In this document: in pieces, positions 31,881 through 42,200 of the stretch
Layout: each line of letters starts with the position of its first letter
How positions within the stretch are numbered: position 1 is the first letter of the stretch
Source of the DNA: a virus
IMG/VR virus record: IMGVR_UViG_3300035158_000183
Location: 62,001 to 126,000 of that record
DNA: 64,000 bases
Direction: 5' to 3' (one strand)
Made by a program: the position numbers and the translations under genes
Notes under the pieces: model-generated
Seen by the model: the letters and a program-made list of their open reading frames with translations, nothing else
What the model was told of the DNA's origin: nothing
The model's database searches: none

Positions 31881-34157
31881 CTAAATATTTATCTGGAACC
31901 CTATACTCTTGAATGGAGCAGAGGCCCAGTCTGGGCTTGTGGTACCTTGCACCAGGTCAATGATTCTGTATGGACCGGAGTGCGGGTTAATTGTGATAAA
32001 GGTCATGCCATCAAGCCCTGCGGCAACATTGTCAGTATCGGTTGGCAGCTTCCACCCGAATGGTATTTCCTGCATAAGTGAATTTATATACACTCCAAGC
32101 AGGTAATCCGGCAATGTTATCCGAGCAACAATCTCATTACTATAGATTATACGATTATAGTGGGCACTCCAGCAATGTGCGCGGAAGGTTATTAGCCTCG
32201 TCGAGGCCAGCCAGTACCCACCCAGGTTGTTATTCGCGTCATCTGGATCACAATCTGGGACTGCATCCTCTGGGTATAGTGCTCTCCAGAGTCCATTATA
32301 GGGGTCGCCTGCACTGTCAATCTTCTCAACCAGTGTTGGTCGCACCGGCATCACAGCTCCCGGAAGACCCGTAACAGGGTTGATGGCGTAGGGATCTAGA
32401 TTATCCGTAGTCGGGTCTATCTTGTAAACTACTACCTTCCGACCTGCAATAGTGCCATCAGCCTGTACTCCAGCCCACTCCTTAAGGTCGTATTCAGCAA
32501 TTAACTCTTCCTTCCATCGGGCATAGGATGTAGCGTCTACTACCCATGCCGGATAGTCGAGGTTCTGGTATATCCAGTTATCCAGAGTGCTGTAGCCTAG
32601 CAGTACATCATTCTTCAGTACCTGGTAGAGGTATATCTCATCCTCTCGGCCCTCTAAGCCTGTCTCGCCCATAGTGATAATCAAATCCTTATGATTTGGG
32701 TAGTATGGGTTAGTGCTGCTCCTAATGGTAGTAGTGTAGAATCCCAGCTCATTGGCTGATACAGGTGGCTGGTATGGTGCATAGGCCTCGCCGCGAGTGT
32801 TGGTAGCACCTGTAGTTGTTGCCGCTCCGGCTAGGTATCCAATACTAGAAGGGCTCATTGTAAATCCGACCTCTGTATGTGGTACTGGCAAGCCAGAAGG
32901 ACTAGTGACAGTAGCCTTAAGAATGCCATGATCAGAGCCGGTCAGAATAGGACCATACTCACGAGGACTATGGGTAAACGGTATAGCTGCCTTGTTGATT
33001 TCCAGGCGGATATACGCTGGTTCAATTATATCGTGGGTCAGGCAAACAAAGCCCTGGTTAAGCTGCTGGGCCACCGGACTGACGTCAGCTGACCACGCCT
33101 CTACCTCTGTCGACCGGTCAACCTCCTCGTACTCGATTCGCAGTGTGGTTGTATAGGCCGCTACTAGGGTGCTGCCAAGCGGCGGGATGCCTCCCTGCAC
33201 CCCGGAACCGGTATAAATGATACCCAGGTCCTTGTCCAGGAAATAGCGATTCTGGTTGGGGTAAGCTGCTGTCAGTAGCTCAAACCATGTGTCGACCCGC
33301 TCCCACTCTTCCCAAGTGTACCCACTAACCACATATAGATGGAATGAATCGTCAGCCAGTACCGGAAAATGAGGTAGACGGAACACCTGGTAATTGGTTC
33401 CATTAGAGAGCCCAAGTATCTTACAGGCCGCAAGATCCTGGAAGGTCTGCGGGACCACACCGTAAGTTCGAGTATAGTCCTTATTGAACCGCAGAATTGT
33501 CTGGCCCTCCTTGGTGTGGTCGACAATAAACTCCTTCTTGTTGGTGTCCACATTGCTCCAATTCACCCTGCCTAATGCCGTGACTGTCTCCTGCTCTTCC
33601 TCATCCACGTAAATCCCTGAAAATGTATATGATTGCTGCGCCTTAACCATGTACGATGGCGTGCCAGTGGTAGGATGACGCTTGAACGTTGCTGCCAAGA
33701 TTGGGTCTGCCATCTCTGGCTCAGCTGCTAACTCTATGTAGTTACGGCCATCCTTGTTCTGAGCCGGATCTACATACTCCACACGGCTGTTATCTCCATA
33801 CAGGAAGAACGGTATCCGGTAACGCGCATAGTGGCCGTGGCGGATTATGGGTACCCAGTGCCGCTCGTGATTCTGGATTAGCTCATCTATCTCGTCCACC
33901 ATAAGACCGCCGCCGTCCACGTCTACTACACCAGACTTGAAATACTCTGAGTCTGATACGCCTTGCGAGGATGCGTCGGCCAGCCTCGGCATCGTCGGTA
34001 GCCTCAGGTCAAAGAAACTGCACCAGCGCTTGATATCATATCTCCAGCCGTCAGGCTCCAGGCTAGGGTGCTCGAAGCCCACATAAGGGTCCATGCTCTC
34101 GCGGTGGTATACGACCTGGCGAGTTCGGAAGTTGATATTTGGTCTGTTTACGGCCAT
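31881..34157 (-). CDS. Baseplate-associated protein with Big_1-like Ig domain (758 aa)
   Basis: The ATG directly abuts the previous stop (TAA then ATG). Residues about 415-490 contain L-K-A-T-V-T-S-P-S-G-L-P-V-P-H, V-G-F-T and T-T-G-A-T-N-T-R-G-E-A-Y-A, which is the pattern of a bacterial Ig-like group 1 (invasin-type) domain. The C-terminus ends K-S-I-G-F-Q-I-N-I, shared with the 123-residue protein. The rest is mixed alpha/beta and unrecognised. Position between the baseplate wedge genes and the S74 fibre suggests a baseplate-to-fibre connector. Confidence 0.6.
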   Translation of the reverse strand: MAVNRPNINFRTRQVVYHRESMDPYVGFEHPSLEPDGWRYDIKRWCSFFDLRLPTMPRLADASSQGVSDSEYFKSGVVDVDGGGLMVDEIDELIQNHERHWVPIIRHGHYARYRIPFFLYGDNSRVEYVDPAQNKDGRNYIELAAEPEMADPILAATFKRHPTTGTPSYMVKAQQSYTFSGIYVDEEEQETVTALGRVNWSNVDTNKKEFIVDHTKEGQTILRFNKDYTRTYGVVPQTFQDLAACKILGLSNGTNYQVFRLPHFPVLADDSFHLYVVSGYTWEEWERVDTWFELLTAAYPNQNRYFLDKDLGIIYTGSGVQGGIPPLGSTLVAAYTTTLRIEYEEVDRSTEVEAWSADVSPVAQQLNQGFVCLTHDIIEPAYIRLEINKAAIPFTHSPREYGPILTGSDHGILKATVTSPSGLPVPHTEVGFTMSPSSIGYLAGAATTTGATNTRGEAYAPYQPPVSANELGFYTTTIRSSTNPYYPNHKDLIITMGETGLEGREDEIYLYQVLKNDVLLGYSTLDNWIYQNLDYPAWVVDATSYARWKEELIAEYDLKEWAGVQADGTIAGRKVVVYKIDPTTDNLDPYAINPVTGLPGAVMPVRPTLVEKIDSAGDPYNGLWRALYPEDAVPDCDPDDANNNLGGYWLASTRLITFRAHCWSAHYNRIIYSNEIVARITLPDYLLGVYINSLMQEIPFGWKLPTDTDNVAAGLDGMTFITINPHSGPYRIIDLVQGTTSPDWASAPFKSIGFQINI

Positions 34158-35105
34158 TTACACACCCCAGAATACTTCTGTCTCTGTAAATAGTTGGTGA
34201 TATATTTCGGCGCCCTCGACATTTGGGAGAGCATTAACCTCTGCCCCAGAATCTAGTGTGGCCTTATGGAACAGCTCAGACTGAAAATCCTCGTCCTGGA
34301 AAGTGAATATCTGTACCGGCACAGCCTCTACCTCCAATGGGAAGATATTGGCATGGTATGAGCAGCTGCCCTCACCGTCAGGTAGGTCGTAGGCGTGCAC
34401 GCGTCCATTCACATAGTCCACTGAGAACTCTCCTGAGGCTGCTGGGTTGCCTGTAATTTCAGTATTGAATACAGTCTTCTCTGTGAAGGCTAGGCTACTA
34501 CGTGCAATGTATTCGTGGTCCAACTTCGATTGCCTATCTGCACGAATTGGGTCATCTCTGATGATAATTCCGGAAGTTATCCGCACCAGAGTGGAAGCAA
34601 TGAGGTTGGGCCGCGTGTCCTGTAGGATGGTAGCAGAGAAGCATTGAGACTGGTTTATGGCTGCCACTAAATCATCCAGGTAGTATCCCTCGTCACCCAA
34701 CTGGTAGGTGCGAATCTCCTTGTCGATCACTTCCGTACCGTCCGGCCGCCAGTCGCTATAGAGAATAACCCTGTTAGCTCGCATCTCGAATCTAGGGCTC
34801 ACTGCGATAGGGCCGCCGGCACTATCGAGTTTAAGATCTATCTCCATTGCTGGCTGTCTGAGATATCCTAAATCCCTGGCTATACTACTTGCCACACCTT
34901 GGTACAGTGGACTACCTGGATGCACTGAAACATCCCACAAGCGTTTCCGATACTCGGCATTGCTTTCTCCCTCGAGCCTCTTCAGGGTAAGGGTCACACC
35001 CGAAAGGTCAAACTTGTTGACTACATTTCTAAGCTCTGGAGTGCCCACTATTTGTGTCGGCAAGCTAATATTAATAGAGAATCCTATGGTTTTACGGCCA
35101 GACAT
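34158..35105 (-). CDS. Baseplate-proximal structural protein (315 aa)
   Basis: It starts immediately after the previous stop. The N-terminus (R-K-T-I-G-F-S-I-N-I) resembles the C-terminal I-G-F-Q-I-N-I tag of the next gene's product. A L-E-G-E-S-N-A-E-Y-R-K-R-L-W-D-V segment near residues 45-60 is similar to the Y-R-x-R-L motif seen in J-like and neighbouring baseplate proteins. The rest is beta-rich. The place after J-like and the 547-residue protein fits an outer wedge component. The family is not recognised with confidence. Confidence 0.55.
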   Translation of the reverse strand: MSGRKTIGFSINISLPTQIVGTPELRNVVNKFDLSGVTLTLKRLEGESNAEYRKRLWDVSVHPGSPLYQGVASSIARDLGYLRQPAMEIDLKLDSAGGPIAVSPRFEMRANRVILYSDWRPDGTEVIDKEIRTYQLGDEGYYLDDLVAAINQSQCFSATILQDTRPNLIASTLVRITSGIIIRDDPIRADRQSKLDHEYIARSSLAFTEKTVFNTEITGNPAASGEFSVDYVNGRVHAYDLPDGEGSCSYHANIFPLEVEAVPVQIFTFQDEDFQSELFHKATLDSGAEVNALPNVEGAEIYHQLFTETEVFWGV

Positions 35106-36749
35106 TTATGGTACCACCCTAACAGAAGAATAGTTCTCCCGCAACCATACCGCCTTACGCTCGTAATCGGCGATAAAGTAATCATAATAGATATTTGCTA
35201 GTATCAGGTCGTCATTCACCAGCAACCACAGCTGTCCGTCCGAATCCATCATCATACCATCAGCATTCTGCAGCGCAGCTGGCAATGATATAGCTGTCTC
35301 AGCCTGTATGGCTGGTACGTATAATACGTATCTTGTGGTTAACGTGAAGGACTCGGATGACTTTTCCGGGTCTGTGTAGAGACATTCCAGTGTGAGGATA
35401 TACACCCCAACTTTGTCTAGCAGTATATCAATCCGCTGTTCCCGCCAGCTGTTACCTTCCCATAGGTCATTTTCTATCCATGCGTCAGTAGTAGTCGGCC
35501 ATTTCGAGCCATCCAGGCCCAGGTAGTATTCTTGACCATCAGGCTCCAGCAATGTCCAGCGTACCTTCCAAGGCGTCACAGATATATCTAGGATATCCGT
35601 CTTGACAGTAGCTGTGGCATCGCGCGGATATACCCACCTATCTGAGTAGATATCCATCTTGGTATCCGGGCTCTCTGCCTGTAGGGTAGTCAGATCAGGA
35701 TAAGGCAGTCTGGTGTTGTAAACATAGAATGTATCGGCGTCCACCGCAAACATATAGTCTGTGTGAGGCTTGAGCACAGCAGCACGCAGATCTACATTAT
35801 TACCCGAAGTGTCCAGTAACTCAACCTCGTGCTCTATGTCCTTGGTATCAAAGCCCAGCTGCACAACACCTATCTCGCTGACAGTGAAGCTCTTAGAGAC
35901 CATTGAGGAGCCCCAGGTCTGAGTGCCCAGGGTGACAAAACGCCATGCTTCTGTGCCGCTTGGCGGCACTACCAGGTTTCTGGTATCCAGCATGTCATCA
36001 CGGTCGAACGGCAAGACCTCTAGAGTAATCTCAGCGTCATCATCCATATAGCTGATGTACACCGACTCCACGGACTTCCACTGGTTGACGGTTCTGAATG
36101 TGCCGTTATATCTAATTGGCACTGCTTCTCTTACTAGTGTTCCCTTGCGTGTGATACCGTTAATAAATACCTTGGTATAATAGATTCTATTCCGGGCCCG
36201 CTGTTCCCAGGTTGTGTTCCCCCTCACAGTCACATAGAGGTGGCCCTCGATAACCATATCTTCCGGCGTAGCGCTACTGATATCTGCTGCAGCTGTCCTG
36301 GGAATTACTTCTTGATACTGATAGCTTGTCTCTCCATCTTCTATTCGAGATGGCACAGCCTGATACCATAAGAATTCCAGACTGTTATGCGGCGCCATGG
36401 TAATCTCGTACTCGACCTCGCTGATAGTTCCATAAACTGTTGGTGGGGTGTATACAGGAATCCCATCTTGTTGCTCCGTATTGGTAAATTCCATCCCCGT
36501 GCCTAGCTCTATCCTATATAGCTGGCTCATCAGGTCTATATTAGCAGCGCTCATATAGATATTATCTCGCTCTTCCACCAGCTGCTGGTTGACCCTCTCC
36601 ATGTCAATGGCTATCGGGTTGATCACCTGCTGCATTACTGAGAATGGACACTTACGCGCATGGGTGTACTCCGGAGCCCTATTCGCTAGCCTCTGAGTCA
36701 TCCATGAAAGATGGTGTCTGTCCTGTGGCCACACTCCAAGTTTTGTCAT
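35106..36749 (-). CDS. Baseplate wedge-like protein downstream of J (547 aa)
   Basis: It follows the J-like gene by nine bases, the position usually held by tail protein I or other wedge proteins. The N-terminal 100 residues are helical (V-M-Q-Q-V-I-N-P-I-A-I-D-M-E-R-V-N) and the rest is beta-rich with an Ig-like strand pattern near residues 420-490 (V-G-V-Y-I-L-T-L-E-C). No enzymatic motif. The C-terminus ends in an aromatic and charged segment. The structural role is inferred from gene order. Confidence 0.55.
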   Translation of the reverse strand: MTKLGVWPQDRHHLSWMTQRLANRAPEYTHARKCPFSVMQQVINPIAIDMERVNQQLVEERDNIYMSAANIDLMSQLYRIELGTGMEFTNTEQQDGIPVYTPPTVYGTISEVEYEITMAPHNSLEFLWYQAVPSRIEDGETSYQYQEVIPRTAAADISSATPEDMVIEGHLYVTVRGNTTWEQRARNRIYYTKVFINGITRKGTLVREAVPIRYNGTFRTVNQWKSVESVYISYMDDDAEITLEVLPFDRDDMLDTRNLVVPPSGTEAWRFVTLGTQTWGSSMVSKSFTVSEIGVVQLGFDTKDIEHEVELLDTSGNNVDLRAAVLKPHTDYMFAVDADTFYVYNTRLPYPDLTTLQAESPDTKMDIYSDRWVYPRDATATVKTDILDISVTPWKVRWTLLEPDGQEYYLGLDGSKWPTTTDAWIENDLWEGNSWREQRIDILLDKVGVYILTLECLYTDPEKSSESFTLTTRYVLYVPAIQAETAISLPAALQNADGMMMDSDGQLWLLVNDDLILANIYYDYFIADYERKAVWLRENYSSVRVVP

Positions 36750-36758
36750 AACTTATCC

Positions 36759-38009
36759 CTAAAAAGTAATGAACTGTATTCCGCGATACCGCCCTGAGGT
36801 TTCGAGGATTATCCTCTCGTTGTAAAGCGGCGAAAGCCATTCCCCAAATGTCAGTGTACGCACGCTGCCCTCACCGGTAGGAGAGGCCTTGTGCAGATAA
36901 ATCTCCTCGAACTTGTTGGGCCTATTGCGCCCAATCCTATATGCCAGAGGAGCTGCCTCCAGCATAGAATCTATTATGTTAACCATCTCGATATCTTCAC
37001 CGATGTCCAGGGCATTAATGACTTCTTCTACTGCCTCCCGCATCGCAACATAACCGAAGGCAATCTCCTCAGCCTTAGCACGAGGTGACCAGTTTACGGC
37101 TGCCACTAGCTCTAACCCTAGAGGTCTGGGAGCAGATATGAATGGCCGTATGCCATAGCCTGTTACTAGATTGACAGATTGTGTGACTTCACGTATCAGG
37201 TCAGGACTTACTGTCGGCGTGATACCCTTGATATATAACGCGAATGTACCTGGCCCTTGCTCGGCGTTTACCAGATAGACATCAGCCACACCTGGTATGG
37301 CTAGTGCTGCGAGCCTAATCGAAGCCATAACTGCCATTGTCCGAGAGCGGAACACATTAGATAGGCGGTATCGATATGATTCATCCTCTTCACGATCTAC
37401 ACCATTATCAATTGCGTATCTGTTTGTACACTTCAGCCGCTGAGTGTCCGAGAGCGTATAGGAATTAAAGCCATGTACATTCAATACGTTACGAGGCACA
37501 GAAGAATCTATACCCTCAAGGGCGGACCTGACAGGTGCATAAACAAAGCTGGTGTCGGCTTCGCCTGTAACCGGCACGAGGGTCGAATAGCTGACAACAG
37601 GCTGCTCGGCAATTCCTGGAGTAACAATCTCGCCAGAAAATGATTCCGTGGAGACGCTTGTGCCAGCTGGTATAGAGATGGCTGCGCCATTATTGATATC
37701 GCCAAATGTTCCCGAATCTACGTAGAACATCAAGTTGTCATCTTCAGCTATGGCGTGGGCAGCTTCCAGCCTAGGGACGTTCAACATATCGCCAAAGAAG
37801 TCTAGGAAGCGTCCCTCTGCGTAGTGGATGTAGGGCTGTAGTAGATTCTCGTCAAACAGTCTCTGCTGTTTCGCCTGCTCCCGAGCTGTGGTAGACAAGA
37901 AGAAGCGTGCCTTGCCGCCAGGTGCCATTTGATTAATGTTGGTGTCGCGGTCTAGGCGTTCCAGCGATTCGTTGATAATTTCTCTCTCTTCTCTAGGGAA
38001 AAATGGCAT
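36759..38009 (-). CDS. Baseplate J-like protein
   Basis: At 416 residues it is near the usual J/gp47 length range. It has G-R-F-L-D-F-F-G near residue 70, where J-like proteins have a G-x-x-L-D-x-x-G motif, an I-P-A-G-T-x-V strand near residue 115, E-S-Y-R-Y-R-L near residue 215, and I-P-G-V-A-D-V-Y-L near residue 250. This is the standard order of baseplate J proteins from Mu, P2 and XkdT-type tails. J forms the wedge ring of contractile baseplates. It follows the gp25-like gene, the classical gp25-J pair. Confidence 0.85.
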   Translation of the reverse strand: MPFFPREEREIINESLERLDRDTNINQMAPGGKARFFLSTTAREQAKQQRLFDENLLQPYIHYAEGRFLDFFGDMLNVPRLEAAHAIAEDDNLMFYVDSGTFGDINNGAAISIPAGTSVSTESFSGEIVTPGIAEQPVVSYSTLVPVTGEADTSFVYAPVRSALEGIDSSVPRNVLNVHGFNSYTLSDTQRLKCTNRYAIDNGVDREEDESYRYRLSNVFRSRTMAVMASIRLAALAIPGVADVYLVNAEQGPGTFALYIKGITPTVSPDLIREVTQSVNLVTGYGIRPFISAPRPLGLELVAAVNWSPRAKAEEIAFGYVAMREAVEEVINALDIGEDIEMVNIIDSMLEAAPLAYRIGRNRPNKFEEIYLHKASPTGEGSVRTLTFGEWLSPLYNERIILETSGRYRGIQFITF

Positions 38010-38013
38010 TATC

Positions 38014-38454
38014 CTACGCTCCTATGAAATATACGTTATTGTCCGAATAGTTATACAGGAAATGTCTAATAAGTACTTCGGAACTAGCATTTCTGGCTGT
38101 TGGGGCAACGCTTATTGAGGCCCGTACTAGTAATTTATCACGAGCCACAGGCATATACTGTAACTTTATGTCCTGTGTATGCACAAAGCCGTTCCGAGCA
38201 AAAGCAGCCGTAATACGAGTCTTGATTAGCTCTGCTGTCTGTTCATCATTAGGTTCTCCCACAAAATCTCTGAGATTGGCTCCGACATCCTCAAACACCC
38301 TCCAGTCACCCTGGTCGGCCTCTACCCGAGTCTTCATCTCCTGTAACAATGACCTGAGAGGATCGTGCTGGGTGTCCATGAGATCACCCTCGCTGATAAA
38401 ATAGTCTCCCCGGGATGTCCAGAGCATGTCTATCTTATCGTATATACGAGGCAT
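38014..38454 (-). CDS. gp25-like baseplate wedge protein (146 aa)
   Basis: The size and position directly before the J-like gene match T4 gp25/P2 W-like lysozyme-fold wedge proteins. Residues 40-60 contain D-W-R-V-F-E-D-V-G-A-N-L-R-D-F-V-G, and the following E-L-I-K-T-R-I-T-A-A-F helix fits that family. The protein ends in beta strands (L-L-V-R-A-S-I-S-V, then N-V-Y-F-I-G-A). In contractile tails gp25 starts sheath assembly and nucleates the sheath ring. The match is by motif and position. Confidence 0.72.
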   Translation of the reverse strand: MPRIYDKIDMLWTSRGDYFISEGDLMDTQHDPLRSLLQEMKTRVEADQGDWRVFEDVGANLRDFVGEPNDEQTAELIKTRITAAFARNGFVHTQDIKLQYMPVARDKLLVRASISVAPTARNASSEVLIRHFLYNYSDNNVYFIGA

Positions 38455-38462
38455 CTAATCAC

Positions 38463-38798
38463 CTAGCCTAAGGCTTGAAAGCTTGTGAGGAGACCTATGA
38501 AGACAGCCGCATCCTTCATGAGACTGGCGAACTGTCTCACAGGCGGGTTGATCATCATGACTGGAGTTGGCGTAGCCATAGTAGACGGTAATGACAGCAT
38601 AATCTCATTATTCATGGTCCACAGGCTGCTGAATCTCATCTGTCCCGAGCCTGCCACAAGGCTCATTGGGCCGCCTATCGTAGTGCCCTTGGTATCAGTC
38701 TGGACGTAATTCTCCTTATTGCCATGCATACGCACTGACCTAGAGTCAATCACCTGACCGGCTTCTGCTTCTGGCGAGGCTTTTATGTGTCTTGTCAT
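38463..38798 (-). CDS. Small baseplate/spike-region protein (111 aa)
   Basis: The start has a TAGGAGA site. The N-terminal half is polar with V-R-M-H-G-N-K, the middle a T-K-G-T-T-I-G-G-P-M-S-L beta segment, and the C-terminus a hydrophobic helix (A-A-V-F-I-G-L-L-T-S-F). Its place between the OB-like protein and gp25 is where spike-tip or PAAR-like proteins occur, but the PAAR motifs are not evident, so I leave it as unknown. It may be a membrane-touching tip component, which is speculation. Confidence 0.5.
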   Translation of the reverse strand: MTRHIKASPEAEAGQVIDSRSVRMHGNKENYVQTDTKGTTIGGPMSLVAGSGQMRFSSLWTMNNEIMLSLPSTMATPTPVMMINPPVRQFASLMKDAAVFIGLLTSFQALG

Positions 38799-38815
38799 GG
38801 ACTTCTCCTACGTAA

Positions 38816-39247
38816 TTATACTATACCACTACCTGGAGGGGCGAATGCTGCCCCCTGGATGGCCACTTGATTAGTCTGTTCAGTGATTTCTTTATCATCC
38901 GTCAGCGGTCTAACTATTGAAGCGGTGCCACGATTGACCGAGTCACCCTTATAATCTATCCGACAAACGAATTTGCCCACCAGCTCATCCGGAGGGCCAT
39001 AGTTGGCTGCCAAGAACATAGGATGCTCCTTGAGCGGGATCGGTTTGGTAGTCAGCTGGGGCTTGCCGTCTGAGCCAATAATTTCCAGTATTACTGTATA
39101 AACCCCTTGGCCCTTCTTGCGGCCCACAACTTCCTTGATAATACCATACTTTATACGAGACTTGGATATTCGTGTCTCGTCCTGCTTGTTGCCAATCTTG
39201 TTAAGGATGGCCCCCATCGGGGTATTCCCGCCAACTTCTCTAGGCAT
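38816..39247 (-). CDS. Spike/OB-fold-like baseplate protein (143 aa)
   Basis: An AAGGAGT site precedes the ATG. Residues about 30-115 show a five-strand pattern (I-K-Y-G-I-I-K-E-V-V, V-Y-T-V-I-L-E-I-I, then G-K-F-V-C-R-I-D-Y, then A-S-I-V-R-P-L) like the OB fold in gp5/gpV and PhiP-type spike proteins. It is directly downstream of the giant hub, as central spike genes are in myoviruses. The C-terminus is Gly/Pro-rich. No lysozyme domain here; the wall-cutting activity may instead lie in the hub. Confidence 0.6.
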   Translation of the reverse strand: MPREVGGNTPMGAILNKIGNKQDETRISKSRIKYGIIKEVVGRKKGQGVYTVILEIIGSDGKPQLTTKPIPLKEHPMFLAANYGPPDELVGKFVCRIDYKGDSVNRGTASIVRPLTDDKEITEQTNQVAIQGAAFAPPGSGIV

Positions 39248-39257
39248 AACCTACTCC

Positions 39258-42200
39258 TTATAATTCGGCCTCTTCGAGCCCTCCTGTATCTCCCAAGAAG
39301 CCCCAGAAACTCTCTGATATATCCAGAGCAGCACCGAATAGCTCCTCGCCAATATCCAACTTATCCCAAGCTGTCTCGAGATCATCCCAGTACTGGTACC
39401 ACCTACCGTGTAGGCCCACAAATAATGAGGACCTGCCTGCTCCACAGGCCACACTAACAAATGGCTTACCACCAAGGGTCAGTGGGTTGGTTATTACCGG
39501 CACGGCGTCCTGAGTCCAGTTAATGATCTTCACTGCTGCAGTCATAGCCATAAGTGGCAGGGGGCTTGTGAGTGCTGTAAGGCTAACACCTGACTGTGGC
39601 TGGTCGAATCCGTAAGCATATGATAGTGCCTCGCAAGCTGTATCTATGGCCGCCTGGGCATAGAAGTCATTCACCACCACACACATGTCCGGTGTGATAA
39701 TGGATATAAAACCAAAGTCTCGGTTAAAAACTTGCTCTACGGCTTCCACCTCTATAGGGCCAATCATGTTAATGCTAGAATCATTAATGAGACATACATC
39801 ATATGGCTTAAGCTTCTCGTTGCCTGTTACAATCAACTCGCCCTGATATGCATCACGCAGATGACGCGCGAACAGGCCTTGTACATATCTCTTGGCCATG
39901 TCTACTGTTATACAGCTTGGGAACTCTTCCCTATACGACCGCAAATACTCGTCTGGAATATTCTCGTCCAGTTTGCAAGCAAGCACTCCGCTATCACTTC
40001 TCTGCAGTGCCTGCAGATTGTCAACGAGATCCTCAGCATCCTCTTCTTCCAGAAGATTATCATTGTCGAAATACAGAACCTCTACTTCATTCGGTACCCC
40101 ATTCCGGTTAGTGCGGATAGTGTTCTTCAGAATATGGTGAACCGAGTCAAAGTAATGGTAATTACGGAATGGCTTATATCGGCCGAACAGAGCACTGACT
40201 TGGGTTTCAACACTGTGTGCCGGTGCTGAGCTGGTAAGGGCGATGGCTATTGCATTAGCCATCTTAGGATTGGCGGCTGCTAGCTTACGCATACTGCTGC
40301 GAAACTCTTCATTTGGTATCAGCTTGGAGACCTCCAATCCTTTGAGGTGTCGTATGCCCCTAGTGGCGCTATCTGCCAAAAGCATTTCCATATCACTTGG
40401 CGGTCTTGACCAGTAGTGCTGGCCCTTGGCTCCGAAGAACATGGTCATACGCGGAGAGTGGCCATATGGTATAGCCAGCGCTGCATATCCAGGATGTCGC
40501 AGCTCATGCTCGCGGAATATTTCCCATGGTGTTTGCTTGATGGGCCTATATGCGCAAGCATTATCCCAATATTTCATCCAAGTAGTGGCATACACCTTAG
40601 GAGGGGGCGCGAAGATGTTATCATCCTGGGGCTCATTACGATGTGGATTCTTAAATAACTGGGATAGCGTTTCTCTGCGTCCCCATTCAGTGATAAGGCT
40701 TGCGGGGTTAAGTTGATATAGTATACTCTGGCCATGGCCACCCCTAAGCTTGTGGCGTATCTCGCTTGTTAGGAATCGGTTATAGTCGCTGCGGCGCCCA
40801 AAGTGTACGATACTGGGATGTAGAATAGCTCCCGACAACACTTCCTGAGACGAGTAAAACACTTTGCCATCGCTCAGTGGGCCCAGCTCCACACCCTCAA
40901 GCTCGGCACCATATCCCTGACACACGATCTCCAGGATCTTTCCATCTTCCGACGGAGCTATTTCTACAATACTACCCAAGAACACTGACTCTAGCAGATC
41001 TGGATTGGCTGCATATCCCAACCGAATCTGCACTTTAACTCCATCCTGAAGAATCATATTTTCAAATGGATTCTCCAGTTCAGTATCGGCGAATATTCCA
41101 GTGGCTCTTTCAGCATTAATACCATACTTCGCCTCGTGATCCTTGATGTATTGTGCCTTCTCACCCCAGCGTCGCCTCAGCAAAGTGTCCCCGATATTAG
41201 TGATGCGAATGATGGCAAGATCAGCCGCCACCTTACGAGAACGTATTATACGTATCTCCTGTACACAGGAGTATGAATAGAAGTCATCGAAGGCCCGAAC
41301 GACTCGACCGTTAACCTTAATATCCTCGTCAGCATCATCTTCGATGAAGTATATCTTGAAGGTAGGGAAAGCCCGCCTCATACTGAGATCATTCTTCTTA
41401 TTGCCTAGAGCTATACTAGTACCCAGTGCTGCTGTATTCTTAACCTTGCTGCCTTCACCGAACTTGCCCTTGGCCACATCATGGTCCAGCCCCTTCAGGA
41501 TTTCAGTTATGCCTCCAGCTCGTATCAGGTTAGCACGATTCTCCGCCTTCTGGTCAACTAATTTCTGTACGTCACCGATAGCTTCTACCGCCATTGCCAG
41601 TGGATTGATCCCTAGTTTACCAGCAAGACGTGTAACCCCACCAAGAAGTGCGAAATATTGGTCTTTCACCACACCCCAGGCACTTGGCTGTGCATCTGCA
41701 GCAGCCTGTACCTCTTCTTTATTGTTCCCAACAGTGTACGACCCATCAGATAATCGGGTAGCTCTAGGGCCCAGGTCTCCCCACTCCACGAAACCACCAG
41801 CCCTCTTAATCTCTTCCTTAGACTTCTGGGTCTGTTGACTATCTGGTGTACCTGACAACTTCTTGTCAGCTGTCTTATAATCTGGATTTGGCCCAAAGGA
41901 CAGAGCCCTCCAGTTCACGTCGTACATAGCCTCAATTAATTTCTCAGGCTCTGGCATTACGTCACTACTGTGCCATTCAAGTGGGCGGCCTGACTGAACA
42001 TATTCACTCATATGTGTCAGATTTTGCATAAAGTTGAACTGCGCTGTGGTGTAGTCAGTAGCTTTAAGCCCCGTACTGACAGTTTTGAACCATGCTGCAG
42101 GCCCTTTGGCCTGGTAGTCCGGGTCATCTGGACGGTAATATACGGGCTCCCATGCATTAGTACCTTCCTGCATCATCTGTTCGTAGTCTAAAAAGGTTAT

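Noticed and set aside
38463-38798. PAAR spike-tip protein
   Set aside because: Position fits, but the repeated PAAR motifs and metal-binding His/Cys set are not visible.
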